Below are positions 49,940 through 58,934 of a stretch of 64,000 nt of DNA, piece by piece. How positions within the stretch are numbered: position 1 is the stretch's first letter; the number at the start of each line of letters is the position of its first letter. The DNA is from Lentzea terrae (lineage in GTDB: Bacteria; Actinomycetota; Actinomycetes; Mycobacteriales; Pseudonocardiaceae): NCBI RefSeq assembly GCF_003265345.1, contig NZ_QFWW01000020.1, positions 62,001 to 126,000 of the forward strand. Direction: 5' to 3'. The position numbers were made by a program, and so were the translations under genes. The notes under the pieces are model-generated. The model ran no database searches. It was not told the DNA's origin and was given only the letters and a program-made list of their open reading frames with translations.

Positions 49940-52039
49940 TCAGAGCAGGTCGGCGAGCAGCGCGGCGGCACGCGAAGCACCATCGCCCTCAACCGGCCGA
50001 TAGCCGACCTCACGCCCGATCTCCTCGGCCATCGCCACCGCCAGGGCCTCGCGGTCCACGACGTCGTCGTAGGTCATGCACCGGCCCGCCCCGTAACGCG
50101 CGAGCCGGTGCCGGACGTGGAAGTTCTGCTCGAAGTGGTGGCGCAGCGGCACGAAGATGAACGGACGCCGGGCGGCCGTCAGCTCCATGCACGTGGTCAG
50201 GCCGCCCTGCACCACCGCGAGATCGCACGCGCCGAGATACCGGTGCAGGTCCGGCAGGTAGCCGCGAATCGACACGCCGCGATGTTCGGGAAGCGACGAC
50301 GGATCGATGCGCGGCCCGGTGACGACGAGGAACCTCAAGCCCGGCACCAGTTTCCGCGCGGCCGGCACCGCGTCGAGCACCCGCCGCAGCAACGACTCCC
50401 CCACACCCGAGCCGCCGACCGTGACCACGCACAGCTTCTCGTCCGGCCGGACGCCGATCCGCCTGCGCAACACCGAGCACTCGCCTTCGTCCGGCGGGTC
50501 GAACCCTGTGACATAGCCGGAGAAGTCGAAGTTCTGCTCCGTCCACTCGCGAATCGACGGCAGACCGTCGCCGAACGGCAGCGAGACGACGTCGGACAGG
50601 TTGCCGACGAACACCGACCGGTCGCGCACCCGGCGCAGGCGGGCGCGTTGCTCGATCATCTCCAGGTTGTAGTCCGCGGTCAGCCGCTGCTCGCGCGCAC
50701 CGCCGTCGGGCATCGGGAGCCAGCCGACGAAGTCGGTCAGCCACGCGAACGCCGACCGCTTCAGCGCTGGGTTCTCGTGCAGGAAGTAGTCGACGTCCCA
50801 CGCCTCGTCGCCGATGACCAGGTCGTACCCCTCGACGACCTCGTCGAACACCATGAAGTTGTGCACCAGCACCGCGTCCAGCCGGCGGAACGTCTCGAAC
50901 ACGTGCAGGTCGTGCTCCCCCGCGTCGTCCTCGACGTGCGACGACTCGGTGGCGAGCCACGCGGACGCCGGGTGGATCCGCTCCCCCGCCGGCCCGAGCA
51001 CCTCGGTGACCGGGTGCTGCGCGAGCCAGTCGATCTGCAGGTCCGGCCGCAGCTTGCGCAGCTCGGAGGCGATGGCCAGGTCGCGCCGGGCGTGGCCGAG
51101 GCCGATCGGCGAGCTCAGGTACAACGCGCGCGGCGGCTTGGAGAGAGCCCTGGACGAGCGCACCCGCCGCACGACCGGGTGCACCCGGTCGACGAACTCC
51201 TTGATCAGCAGGTTGACCCGCACCGGGTCCCTGGCGGGCACGCCGTGTCCGGAGCCCTCGACCAGCACGAGCGAACCGCCGGTCAGCTCGGCGAGGCGTT
51301 CCCCGATGGCGTGCGGGCGGATCCGGTCGTCGGTGCCGTGGATCACCAGCACCGGGCACCGCACCGCGCGACAACTGTCCTCAATGGACTCCGAAGCGAG
51401 CCGGCCGGCCGTCGTGTCGACCAGCGTGGCAGGCTCGACCTGGTGCGCCCACCGCACGGCGTCCTCGATCTGCTTGGTGGAGTGCGGTTCGGGGAACATG
51501 CGCGCGAAGAACCACTCGACGAAGTCGTCGTACCCGCCGTTCAGCCAGTGGTGCCGGTTGTACTTGCTCCCGCCGGAAGCCTCCCAGGCCTGCTTCTCCT
51601 CGGCAGCAGCGCCGATCAGCGATCCACTGGCGGGTGCGATGGCCACGATGCCGGTGACCCGGTCCGGGTGGCGCGCGGCGGCGAGCACCGACCAGGCGTC
51701 CCCGCGCGACAACGCCACCAGCACCGCGTTCTCGGTCCCGGTGGCGTCCATGACCGCGATCGCGTCCGCCGCGCACTCACTGTCCACATAGGAGGCAGCA
51801 CCTGTCGGGCGGTCCGACGAACCGGAACCGCGGCCGTCGAAGGTGACCACCCGGAAGTGCCGCGCGAGGTACGACACCTGCGCCTTCCAGAACAACGACG
51901 GCACGATCGACCACGTCGGCATCAGCAGAACCGTCGGCCTGCCAACACTTTCATAGACCTTGAACGCGAGCCGCACCCCGGCCCGCTCGGCGAACCCGGT
52001 CTGGTCCGGCTCGCGGACCGGGCGCGGCTCGACCGTCAC
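49940..52039 (-). CDS. alpha/beta hydrolase-glycosyltransferase fusion
   Basis: A 699-residue two-domain protein. Residues 1 to about 290 are an alpha/beta hydrolase (FDGRGSGSS, nucleophile elbow ALSRGD with Ser111, VIHGTDDR acid, GSGHGV histidine). From about 310 (PPRALYLSSPIGLGHARRDL) it is a GT-B glycosyltransferase of the MurG/UGT-like type with VVTVGGSGVGESLLRRVLDA and the donor-site VQGGLTTCMELTAARRPFIF. GTG 52039 overlaps the methyltransferase stop (GTGA). A hydrolase and transferase in one chain suggests a deacylation or transacylation coupled to glycosylation of one product. The substrate is unknown. Confidence 0.85.
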   Translation of the reverse strand: MTVEPRPVREPDQTGFAERAGVRLAFKVYESVGRPTVLLMPTWSIVPSLFWKAQVSYLARHFRVVTFDGRGSGSSDRPTGAASYVDSECAADAIAVMDATGTENAVLVALSRGDAWSVLAAARHPDRVTGIVAIAPASGSLIGAAAEEKQAWEASGGSKYNRHHWLNGGYDDFVEWFFARMFPEPHSTKQIEDAVRWAHQVEPATLVDTTAGRLASESIEDSCRAVRCPVLVIHGTDDRIRPHAIGERLAELTGGSLVLVEGSGHGVPARDPVRVNLLIKEFVDRVHPVVRRVRSSRALSKPPRALYLSSPIGLGHARRDLAIASELRKLRPDLQIDWLAQHPVTEVLGPAGERIHPASAWLATESSHVEDDAGEHDLHVFETFRRLDAVLVHNFMVFDEVVEGYDLVIGDEAWDVDYFLHENPALKRSAFAWLTDFVGWLPMPDGGAREQRLTADYNLEMIEQRARLRRVRDRSVFVGNLSDVVSLPFGDGLPSIREWTEQNFDFSGYVTGFDPPDEGECSVLRRRIGVRPDEKLCVVTVGGSGVGESLLRRVLDAVPAARKLVPGLRFLVVTGPRIDPSSLPEHRGVSIRGYLPDLHRYLGACDLAVVQGGLTTCMELTAARRPFIFVPLRHHFEQNFHVRHRLARYGAGRCMTYDDVVDREALAVAMAEEIGREVGYRPVEGDGASRAAALLADLL

Positions 52040-53109
52040 GGCCGGGCTTCCAGGACCTGGTTGAACGGCGTCTGCGCCACCCCGGCGAACCGGGTGAACC
52101 CGCCGGCCACCGCCACATCGCGGATGCGCGCGGGCCCGGCCTGCGTGCCCAGCGCGAGACCGACGTCCTGGGACAGCGAAGCCGGCGTGCACAGCAAAGT
52201 CGAGAAGCCGTAGTAGGTGCGGCCGACCGGGTTGAGGTTGTCCTCGACGCGGTCGCCGGCCATCGGCTCGACGATCATCCACGTGCCGTCGGCCGCCACC
52301 GCGTCCCGCACGTGCCGCGCTGCCCCGACCGGGTCGCCCATGTCGTGCAGGCAGTCGAACATCGTCACGAGGTCGTAGTCCGTGCCGCTGAAGTCCTGAG
52401 CGGACGCCACTTCGAACGTCACGCGGTCGCCGACGCCGGCGGCCGCCGCCCGTTCACGGGCGATCCGGATCGACTCCGGGTGGTAGTCGGAACCGGTGAA
52501 GGTCGAGTTCGGGAACGCCCGCGCCATCAGGATCGTCGACGCCCCGTGCCCGCAGCCGACGTCGGCGACCTTCGCACCGGCGCGCAGCTTGGCGGTGACA
52601 CCGTCCAGCGCGGGCAGCCAACTCTCGATCAGGTTCGCCTCGTAGCTGGGCCGGAAGAACCGCTCGCAGCCGACGTGCACGTCGGTGTGGTGCTCGTGCC
52701 AGCCGACGCCGGACCCGCTGCGGGCCGCGTCCAGCACGCGCCCGGCGTCGTGCACGGTGCCCAGCGCGATCTGGAACATCCCCGGCAGGAACGCGGGGCT
52801 GTCCTCGACGGTCAGCGCCACCGCGTGCTCGATCGGCAGGCTGTACTGGCCGGTGGCGGGGTCGTAGGTCACGTAACCCCCGGCGGCCTGGGCGTTGAGC
52901 CACTCCCGGACGTACGGCTCGGCGGTGCCGCTGCGGTCGGCCAGTTCGGCGGGGCTGATGGGCTCGCCGGACGCCATGACGCGGTAGTAGCCGAGCTTGT
53001 CGCCCATGACGACCAGTGCGGCGTTCAGCGTGGCGCCCATCTCGTCGACGGCCCGGAACACGAACTGCATGAGCTTGTCGGTGTCGACCTCGGGTCTTGT
53101 CGTGGTCAT
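52036..53109 (-). CDS. SAM-dependent methyltransferase (Rv2258c-like)
   Basis: A 357-residue protein with an N-terminal winged-helix domain (about 10-110; PAELADRSGTAEPYVREWLN) and a Rossmann SAM domain (about 165-320; motif I VADVGCGHGASTIL, then VTMFDCLHDMGDP). It belongs to the Rv2258c-type methyltransferases of actinobacteria, most without known substrate. ATG 53109 is chosen for MTTTRPEVDTDKL with a purine-rich GGGAAGAGAG upstream; an upstream in-frame ATG at 53181 lies in the duplicated promoter region. It is the first gene of a two-gene operon with the hydrolase-glycosyltransferase, divergent from the LAL regulator. Confidence 0.88.
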   Translation of the reverse strand: MTTTRPEVDTDKLMQFVFRAVDEMGATLNAALVVMGDKLGYYRVMASGEPISPAELADRSGTAEPYVREWLNAQAAGGYVTYDPATGQYSLPIEHAVALTVEDSPAFLPGMFQIALGTVHDAGRVLDAARSGSGVGWHEHHTDVHVGCERFFRPSYEANLIESWLPALDGVTAKLRAGAKVADVGCGHGASTILMARAFPNSTFTGSDYHPESIRIARERAAAAGVGDRVTFEVASAQDFSGTDYDLVTMFDCLHDMGDPVGAARHVRDAVAADGTWMIVEPMAGDRVEDNLNPVGRTYYGFSTLLCTPASLSQDVGLALGTQAGPARIRDVAVAGGFTRFAGVAQTPFNQVLEARP

Positions 53110-53170
53110 CTGCTCTCTTCCCTCCTGTGTGAGGGTCGGAACGTATGAGCGCCAACGGGACTGTCGCATC

Positions 53171-53286
53171 AGGTGCCCCACCTAGTGCTGCCGCGCGACC
53201 TGCACTCCCGTGTGCTGATGGGGCGTGTCAAGTGCCCCACCTGGTCACCGAGGCCCACCTAGACTCCCCGTTGTGCTGATGGGACG
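53171..53286. repeat. duplicated ~55-bp promoter/start region with three GCCCCACCTnG boxes
   Basis: Two imperfect direct units (53173-53225 and 53232-53286) both begin GTGCCCCACCT and end GTGCTGATGGG(G/A)CG, the end of the second being the real start of the LAL regulator gene. The first box AGGTGCCCCACCT (53171-53183) is a perfect inverted repeat, the second is AAGTGCCCCACCT, and a third, GGCCCACCTAGACT, overlaps the -10 box. They are likely regulator sites controlling both divergent genes. Confidence 0.65.
53260..53265 (+). promoter_or_regulatory. -10 box (TAGACT) for the LAL regulator gene
   Basis: TAGACT is 7 nt before a GTG at 53273 and 13 nt before the ATG at 53279, with no ribosome-binding site. 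It overlaps the third GGCCCACCTAG box, so binding there would affect transcription directly. Confidence 0.45.
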
Positions 53287-55948
53287 CGAGTCCGAGCGTC
53301 GACAGATCGAGCGGCTCGTCGCGAGTGCGCGGATCGGGCACGGTGGCGTCCTCGCCATCACCGGCGAGCCGGGCGTCGGCAAGACCGCGTTGCTGCACCA
53401 CGCGGCCGAGTGCGCCACGGGCATGAACGTGCTGTGGGCGGCCGGGAGCGAACCCGAGCGGGAGATTCCGTTCGGCGCACTGCACCAGGTGCTGCGTCCC
53501 GCGCTCGACCGGCTCGACGAGATCCCGGCACCGCAGGCCCAGGCGTTGTCGGTCGCACTCGCGCTGCGTCCCGGACAGGCGGGCGACCGGTTCGCGGTCG
53601 GTGCCGCCACGCTGAGCCTGCTGTGCCGGTACGCGGAGGACCGGCCGCTCGCGGTGCTGCTCGACGACCTGCAGCTGTTCGACCGGCCGTCGGCGGACGC
53701 GCTGGCGTTCGCGGCCCGCAGGCTGGTGGCCGACCCGATCGTGCTGCTGGCGACCTCGCGCACGTCGCATCCCGGCCTGCCCGCGCTGCCGTTGTCCGGG
53801 CTCGACCTCGCGGCCGCGGGTGAGCTGGTGTCGAGCCGGTCCGACGGGTCCGTGTCGCCCGAGCTGATCGCACGGCTGCACGTGGCGACCGCGGGCAACC
53901 CGCTCGCGCTGATCGAGCTCGCGGCGGGCGCGCACCGGCTGGAGCACGTTTCGCCCGAGGCGCCGCTTCCGGTGTCGAAGGCGCTGGCCGACGCGTTCGC
54001 CGAGCAGGCGCGGTCGCTCGGCGAGGCAGGGCGAGCGGCGCTGACCGTAGCCGCGGTGGCGGGCAACGACCTGCGCGTGGTCGCCGCCGCGGGCCAACGG
54101 CTCGGCATCCCCGTCGACGCGCTGGCCGAGGCCGAAAGCGCCGCGCTGGTCCGGATCACCGACAGCCGGGTCGAGTTCCGTCATCCGCTGATCCGCGCGG
54201 CCGTCTACGGCGCCGCAGCACCCGAACTGCGCCGGTCGATCCACCGCGCCGTCGCCGAAGCGTTCGGTCCGCACGACCCCGACCGGCAGGCCTGGCACCT
54301 GGCCGAGGCAACGCTGGGGCCGGACGCGCGCGTCGCCTCGCTTCTCGTGCAAGCAGCAATGCGAGCGCACGAACGAAGTGCGCACGAGGTCGCCGCGGCT
54401 GCATACGAACGGGCCGCGCGGCTCAGCCCGGACGTCGACCGGCACGCCTCGCTGTGCGTGGCGGCAGCGGAGTCGGCGTGGCTGGCCGGCACGACACCGC
54501 GGGCCATCGCGTTGCTCGACGAGGCAGGCGGCCTGGCCGAGCCGAAAGCCCTCGAACTGCGCGGCGCGATCGCGGCCCGCACCGGTTCCTTGACCGAGGC
54601 CCGTGACCTCAGCCGGACCGCCGCTCGACGAACGGGTGATGCCGACGAGGGCGTGCTGCTCCTGGCCGACGCGGTGAACGCCTGCTTCTACCTCGGCGAC
54701 ACCACGACCGGGGTCGCGTTGGCGCACGAGATCGAGGACCTGCTCGGGCGGGCGACGACGACGCGGGCACGCGGACTCGGCCAGATGGCGGCGGGGGTCG
54801 CGCGGATCCTCGCCAACCGCGGTGGCGCCGACCAGATCCGGGCCGCCGTCGAGCTGCTCGGCTCCTCCGGGCTGCTGCACGCCGACCGGCGCAGGCTGTC
54901 GTGGCTGATGATCGGCCCGTTGTTCCTGCGCGACGCGTCCTCGGGCGCGGAGCTGCGGCGCATCGTCGGCGAAGCACGGGCAGAAGCGGCCGTGGGCACG
55001 TTGCCGTCGTTGCTGTTCCACGTCGCGCGTGACGAGGCCACCACCAACCAGTGGGTCCGCGCCGAAGCGACCTACGACGAGGCGACCCGGCTGGCACGGG
55101 AGACCGGCCAGGAAACGGACCTCGCGATGTGCCTGGCCGGGCTGGCGTGGTTGCTGGCGCGCACGGGCGACGAGGTGCGGTGCCGCGCGCTCGTCGCGGA
55201 GGCGCTGCCGATCTGCCGCGCCAGGGACATCCACATCGGCCGGGTCTGGTCGCTGTTCGCGTTGGGAGAGCTGGAACTCGGACTCGGCAACGCGGACCAG
55301 GCGTTGGCACACCTGGAAGAGCTTGCTGCCTTGCTGGACTCGTTGCAGCTCACCGATCCGGACCTGTCCCCCGCGCCGGAGCTCACCGACGCGATGGTGC
55401 GGCTGGGCAGACGCGACGAAGCCTGGCTGGTCGCCCGGCGCTTCCAGGCTGCGGCCGCCGCGAAGGGCCAGCCGTGGGCGCTGGGACGCGCCGAGCGGAC
55501 GATCGGCATGCTGAGCGCCGACGCCGATGCGCACTTCGAGGCAGCTTTGCAGTTCCACGAACGAACCCTGGACGACTACGAGACCGCGCGCACCCGGCTC
55601 GCCTACGGTGCCCGGCTGCGCCGCGCCCGGCGGCGAGTCGACGCCAGGCCGCACCTGCACGCCGCGTTGGAGACGTTCGAACGCCTGGGCGCCCTGCGGT
55701 GGGCCGACCTCGCCGCGATCGAGCTCGGCGCCACCGGCGAGACGATCCAGCGCCGCGCCCCGAGTGACGCGCAAGCCCTTACGCCGCAAGAGTTGCAGGT
55801 GTCCCTCCTGCTGGCGGAGGGCAAGACCACCCGCGAGGTCGCCGCGGCCCTGTTCCTGAGCCCGAAGACCATCGAGTACCACCTGCGCAAGGTCTACACG
55901 AAGCTCGGCATCCGATCACGCGCCGAACTGGCCACCCGCCTGCCCTGA
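53279..55948 (+). CDS. LAL-type LuxR regulator
   Basis: An 889-residue regulator of the large ATP-binding LuxR (LAL/MalT-like) type. Walker A is GEPGVGKT (residues 29-36), with a Walker B-like LAVLLDDLQLFD near 140. The middle (about 350-790) is TPR-like helices, and the C-terminus is the LuxR HTH (LTPQELQVSLLLAEGKTTRE, FLSPKTIEYHLRKVYTKLGI). LAL proteins often activate secondary-metabolite genes. ATG 53279 or GTG 53273 is the start, apparently leaderless. Divergent from the methyltransferase operon, it is its likely activator. Confidence 0.9.
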   Translation: MGRESERRQIERLVASARIGHGGVLAITGEPGVGKTALLHHAAECATGMNVLWAAGSEPEREIPFGALHQVLRPALDRLDEIPAPQAQALSVALALRPGQAGDRFAVGAATLSLLCRYAEDRPLAVLLDDLQLFDRPSADALAFAARRLVADPIVLLATSRTSHPGLPALPLSGLDLAAAGELVSSRSDGSVSPELIARLHVATAGNPLALIELAAGAHRLEHVSPEAPLPVSKALADAFAEQARSLGEAGRAALTVAAVAGNDLRVVAAAGQRLGIPVDALAEAESAALVRITDSRVEFRHPLIRAAVYGAAAPELRRSIHRAVAEAFGPHDPDRQAWHLAEATLGPDARVASLLVQAAMRAHERSAHEVAAAAYERAARLSPDVDRHASLCVAAAESAWLAGTTPRAIALLDEAGGLAEPKALELRGAIAARTGSLTEARDLSRTAARRTGDADEGVLLLADAVNACFYLGDTTTGVALAHEIEDLLGRATTTRARGLGQMAAGVARILANRGGADQIRAAVELLGSSGLLHADRRRLSWLMIGPLFLRDASSGAELRRIVGEARAEAAVGTLPSLLFHVARDEATTNQWVRAEATYDEATRLARETGQETDLAMCLAGLAWLLARTGDEVRCRALVAEALPICRARDIHIGRVWSLFALGELELGLGNADQALAHLEELAALLDSLQLTDPDLSPAPELTDAMVRLGRRDEAWLVARRFQAAAAAKGQPWALGRAERTIGMLSADADAHFEAALQFHERTLDDYETARTRLAYGARLRRARRRVDARPHLHAALETFERLGALRWADLAAIELGATGETIQRRAPSDAQALTPQELQVSLLLAEGKTTREVAAALFLSPKTIEYHLRKVYTKLGIRSRAELATRLP

Positions 55949-56032
55949 GGTGAACGGCCGTAAGATGCGCTGACGACGTCGAGCAGCAGGCGCCGTGGAC
56001 ACCGCTCCGACGCGACAAAGGGGTACCGCGGC

Positions 56033-56809
56033 ATGGCCGACGACATCAGCACGTTCTCAGCAGGCGCCAGAACCCTCCACGACCAGGTGGCCCGCCTCGA
56101 CGAGGCCGCGGAAGCGCTGGAGGCGTTGCGCGACGCTTACACCGGCGAGGAGCCGCTCGACTCGGGCCTGCAGCGGCTGGCCGAGACTGCGGCCAGGGCG
56201 ATCCCCGACGCCGACGCCGTCACGGTGTCCGTGGTCACCGCGTCCCGGCCGCGCACGGTGGCCGCCACGGACGCGAGCCTGATCGAGGTCGACGAGAAGC
56301 AGTACCGCGCCGGCCGCGGACCGTGCTTCCAGTCGGCCCGCAGCCTGCGCCCCGTGCGCGCTGTGGTCGGCCAACACCTCGACGAGTGGCCGGAGTTCGA
56401 AGCCGCGGCCGCTCGCGTGGGCATGTGCGCCTACCTGTCGGTGCCGGTGGTGCTGCCGTCCTCCGCGACGGCCGAAGGGGAACACATCGGCATGCTCAAC
56501 ATCTACAGCCACGCCGAGGCCGCCTTCGACCCGTTCGACGAAGGGCTCATGCGGCTGTTCACCACCGCCGCGTCGGCCACGATCACCAGTGCCCACCGGT
56601 GGCAGCGCTCCCAGGAGCGGATGAACCACCTGGAGCAGGCACTGCTCTCACGCGCGGTCATCGACCAGGCGAAGGGCGTGCTCATGGCCGTGCACTCCTG
56701 CACGGCCGACGAGGCGTTCAAGATGCTCGTCGAGCAGTCTCAGCGCGACAACGTGAAGCTGCGCGACGTCGCGAAGAACCTGCTCGACTCGGTCACGGGT
56801 CAGGGGTAG
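56033..56809 (+). CDS. GAF-ANTAR regulator
   Basis: A 258-residue protein with a GAF domain (about 40-190; EKQYRAGRGPCFQSARSLRP, EHIGMLNIYS) and a C-terminal ANTAR RNA-binding domain (about 195-250; LLSRAVIDQAKGVLMAVHSC, TADEAFKMLVEQSQRDNVKL). ANTAR proteins bind paired RNA hairpins and prevent termination; GAF senses a ligand or redox signal. No obvious tandem ANTAR hairpin was seen in the neighbouring gaps. It ends 3' overlapping the deaminase gene by 10 bp on the other strand. Confidence 0.88.
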   Translation: MADDISTFSAGARTLHDQVARLDEAAEALEALRDAYTGEEPLDSGLQRLAETAARAIPDADAVTVSVVTASRPRTVAATDASLIEVDEKQYRAGRGPCFQSARSLRPVRAVVGQHLDEWPEFEAAAARVGMCAYLSVPVVLPSSATAEGEHIGMLNIYSHAEAAFDPFDEGLMRLFTTAASATITSAHRWQRSQERMNHLEQALLSRAVIDQAKGVLMAVHSCTADEAFKMLVEQSQRDNVKLRDVAKNLLDSVTGQG

Positions 56810-57216
56810 TAACCCTCCACCGGCACCTTCGCCTCGTCGTAGAGGTACGGCCCGTCCGTCGGCACCTCGGGGAACCCGCCCGACGTCTTCAGCCCGTTCA
56901 GCTGACTGGTCGCCAGCGCGAACACCACCTGCCCGATCCCCGACCGCGCCAACGCGCCCGCGCACATCCCGCACGGCTCGCAGCTGGTGTACATCGTGGT
57001 TTTCGCGGCCGTCTCCGCGTCCAGCGACTGCGCCGCCCACCGAGCCACCTTCAGCTCAGGGTGGGCGGTGATGTCGTCGTCGGTGAGGCACGAGTTGCGT
57101 TCCTCCACGAGCACTTCCCCGTCCGGCCCGACCAGCAGTGACCCGAACGGCGGGTTCCCGCCCTCCCGTGCCTCGGCGGCCAGCGCGATCGCGCGACGCA
57201 GGTGTTCTTCGTTCAC
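56800..57216 (-). CDS. nucleoside/cytosine deaminase-like zinc enzyme
   Basis: A 138-residue cytidine-deaminase-fold protein. The zinc site has the PCxxC motif in SCEPCGMCAGALA, but the first ligand motif is H-P-E (TAHPELK) where the tRNA or guanine deaminases have H-A-E. The remaining core (GNPPFGSLLVGPDGEVLVEE) is normal. It would hydrolytically deaminate a base or nucleoside; the substrate is open. Its ATG 57216 overlaps the LLM gene stop by 4 bp, so they are one operon. Confidence 0.85.
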   Translation of the reverse strand: MNEEHLRRAIALAAEAREGGNPPFGSLLVGPDGEVLVEERNSCLTDDDITAHPELKVARWAAQSLDAETAAKTTMYTSCEPCGMCAGALARSGIGQVVFALATSQLNGLKTSGGFPEVPTDGPYLYDEAKVPVEGYYP

Positions 57217-58028
57217 CGGAGCTCCTCTCGTACCGCGGCCAGTGCGTGCCAGGCGACGTCCGGGCGCCGAGTCTCCTCCGGGTCGCCTGTGAACGGGTCG
57301 AGGACCACGGCGTGGGCTCCGTCCGCGCGCAGCCGGGCCACGTCGGCGACGATCTGCTCGACCGTGCCCTCGCCCAGCCGCCGGTCAGCGGGCGGGTGGT
57401 CGGTCAGCCGCAGCACGATTCGGGGTGCGAGCAACGGGCGGCGTTCCCCGAGCTCGTCCAGTCGCGCCAAGGACTCCTGCCATTGCTGCGGAGTCTGGCG
57501 CAGGGGGTGCCACGCGTCGCCCAGCCGGACCGCGCGGCGCAGGGCGCTGTCGCTGAGGCCGCCCACCCAGATCGGGATGTGCCCGGCGCGGTAGCCGTCG
57601 TCGCGCCACGCCTCGCGCAGCGTCGTGATCAGGTCGTCGGTCAGCTTGCCGCGGCGGTCGAACGGGACGCCGAGAGCCGCGAACTCCTGCCGCGCCCAGC
57701 CGGCCCCGACGCCGAGCACGAGCCGCCCGTCGCTCAGCTCGGACAGGTTGGCCGCCATCCGTGCGACGAGAAGCGGGTGACGGTACGGCGCGATCAGCAC
57801 GGTCGTGCCGAGGGTGATCCGCTCGGTGATCCCGGCGAGCCAGGACAGCGTGGTGAACGGCTCGTAAAACGGGGCGGGGTACTGCCCGGCCACGTCCGGG
57901 GTCACGACCACGTGGTCGGACACCATCAGCAGGTCGAAGCCCAGGCCTTCCACCGTCCGGGCCCAGTCGCGCAGCAGTGCGGGGCTGGTGCCGGGGCCGA
58001 AGTTCGGGACGTTCACGCCGATCAACAC
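57213..58028 (-). CDS. LLM-class F420/FMN oxidoreductase
   Basis: A 271-residue luciferase-like TIM-barrel protein. Signature segments are GFDLLMVSDHVVVTPDVAGQ, ERITLGTTVLIAPYRHPLLV and GRLVLGVGAGWARQEF, which are typical of the actinobacterial F420-dependent subfamily (TIGR03619-like). It transfers hydride between F420 or FMN and an unknown substrate. The start is GTG 58028. It is the first gene of a pair with the deaminase, possibly for catabolism of a heterocyclic base, but that is inference from position. Confidence 0.86.
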   Translation of the reverse strand: MLIGVNVPNFGPGTSPALLRDWARTVEGLGFDLLMVSDHVVVTPDVAGQYPAPFYEPFTTLSWLAGITERITLGTTVLIAPYRHPLLVARMAANLSELSDGRLVLGVGAGWARQEFAALGVPFDRRGKLTDDLITTLREAWRDDGYRAGHIPIWVGGLSDSALRRAVRLGDAWHPLRQTPQQWQESLARLDELGERRPLLAPRIVLRLTDHPPADRRLGEGTVEQIVADVARLRADGAHAVVLDPFTGDPEETRRPDVAWHALAAVREELR

Positions 58029-58083
58029 GCGCCCCAGGCTAGGCCGGAGGTCACAGCCGGGCGATCCGCAGTTGGACGGGCTG

Positions 58084-58881
58084 CTACCGCGTCGCGTACG
58101 TCCGGCGCAACAACCGGTGAATCCGCCGCACCGCCGCCAGCCGTTCCTCGACGTTGATCGCGAGAGCCCGAACCACCGGGTCCTCAGGCCCCCTCCGCCG
58201 CCGGATCTCGGCCAGCCGCTCCTCCACCGTCGTCGGATGCCCGTCCGGGCTGGTGGTCATGTCGGCGTACCACAGCGCGTCCCGCAGCCTGCCGCGTTCG
58301 TCGCCGAACTCCGCGAGCCCCGCGGCCTGCCCGGTCAGCTCGGCGACGGCCGAAGCGCCGGAGTGGTGCGCCACCAGGCCGCACACGCGCCGGTCCAGCC
58401 CGGCCCGCTGCAGGTAGCGCGCACCGTCCAACGAGTGCAGACCCGTGTCGACGAGCTCGGCGGCGTAGCCGATGTCGTGCACCCACGCGGCGGCGACCAG
58501 CAGTTCCCGTTCCTCGACGGGCAGCACCCGCGCCACCTGCTGGGCCCGGCGGGCCACCCCCGCGGTGTGCGCCCAGCGCCGGGGCAGTTCGTCAGCGAGC
58601 AGCCGGCGGGCCGTGTTGCGGGCCCAGTCCGACAGCCAAGTTCCGCACATCTCGGGCACATCGGAGGACACAAAGCTGCGCACGGACAGCCGCACCGCGC
58701 GTTCGACCAGCAACGGCACGAAGTCGCGCACCCGCGCATCGCCGAACCGCGCATGAGCGCGCGCGACCCACTCGTGCACCAGGCTCGGGGGCACGCCGTC
58801 GTGCTCGCGAACCAGCCTGGACTCCAGGCGCTGGATCCGTTCGTCCAGACGGGGCAATGCGGTCGTCAGCACATCGTCCAC
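58084..58881 (-). CDS. HD-domain protein with N-terminal three-helix-bundle domain
   Basis: A 265-residue protein. The N-terminus has a helical segment (VHEWVARAHARFGDARVRDF, then VPLLVERAVRLS, about 35-70) as found in the small actinobacterial three-helix dimerisation proteins, which here is joined to an HD domain (about 100-225; RWAHTAGVARRA, AAAWVHDIGYAAEL, LVAHHSGA). The HD residues His and Asp (VHDIGY) are present, so metal-dependent phosphohydrolase activity is possible. A nucleotide or cyclic dinucleotide is the likely substrate class. GTG 58881 is the start. It stands alone, upstream of the aryl-CoA operon end. Confidence 0.8.
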   Translation of the reverse strand: MDDVLTTALPRLDERIQRLESRLVREHDGVPPSLVHEWVARAHARFGDARVRDFVPLLVERAVRLSVRSFVSSDVPEMCGTWLSDWARNTARRLLADELPRRWAHTAGVARRAQQVARVLPVEERELLVAAAWVHDIGYAAELVDTGLHSLDGARYLQRAGLDRRVCGLVAHHSGASAVAELTGQAAGLAEFGDERGRLRDALWYADMTTSPDGHPTTVEERLAEIRRRRGPEDPVVRALAINVEERLAAVRRIHRLLRRTYATR

Positions 58882-58934
58882 CCTTCAACAACAACACCGT
58901 AGACGGCAACGGCGGTGGGGCGAAGGGGCCCGTG

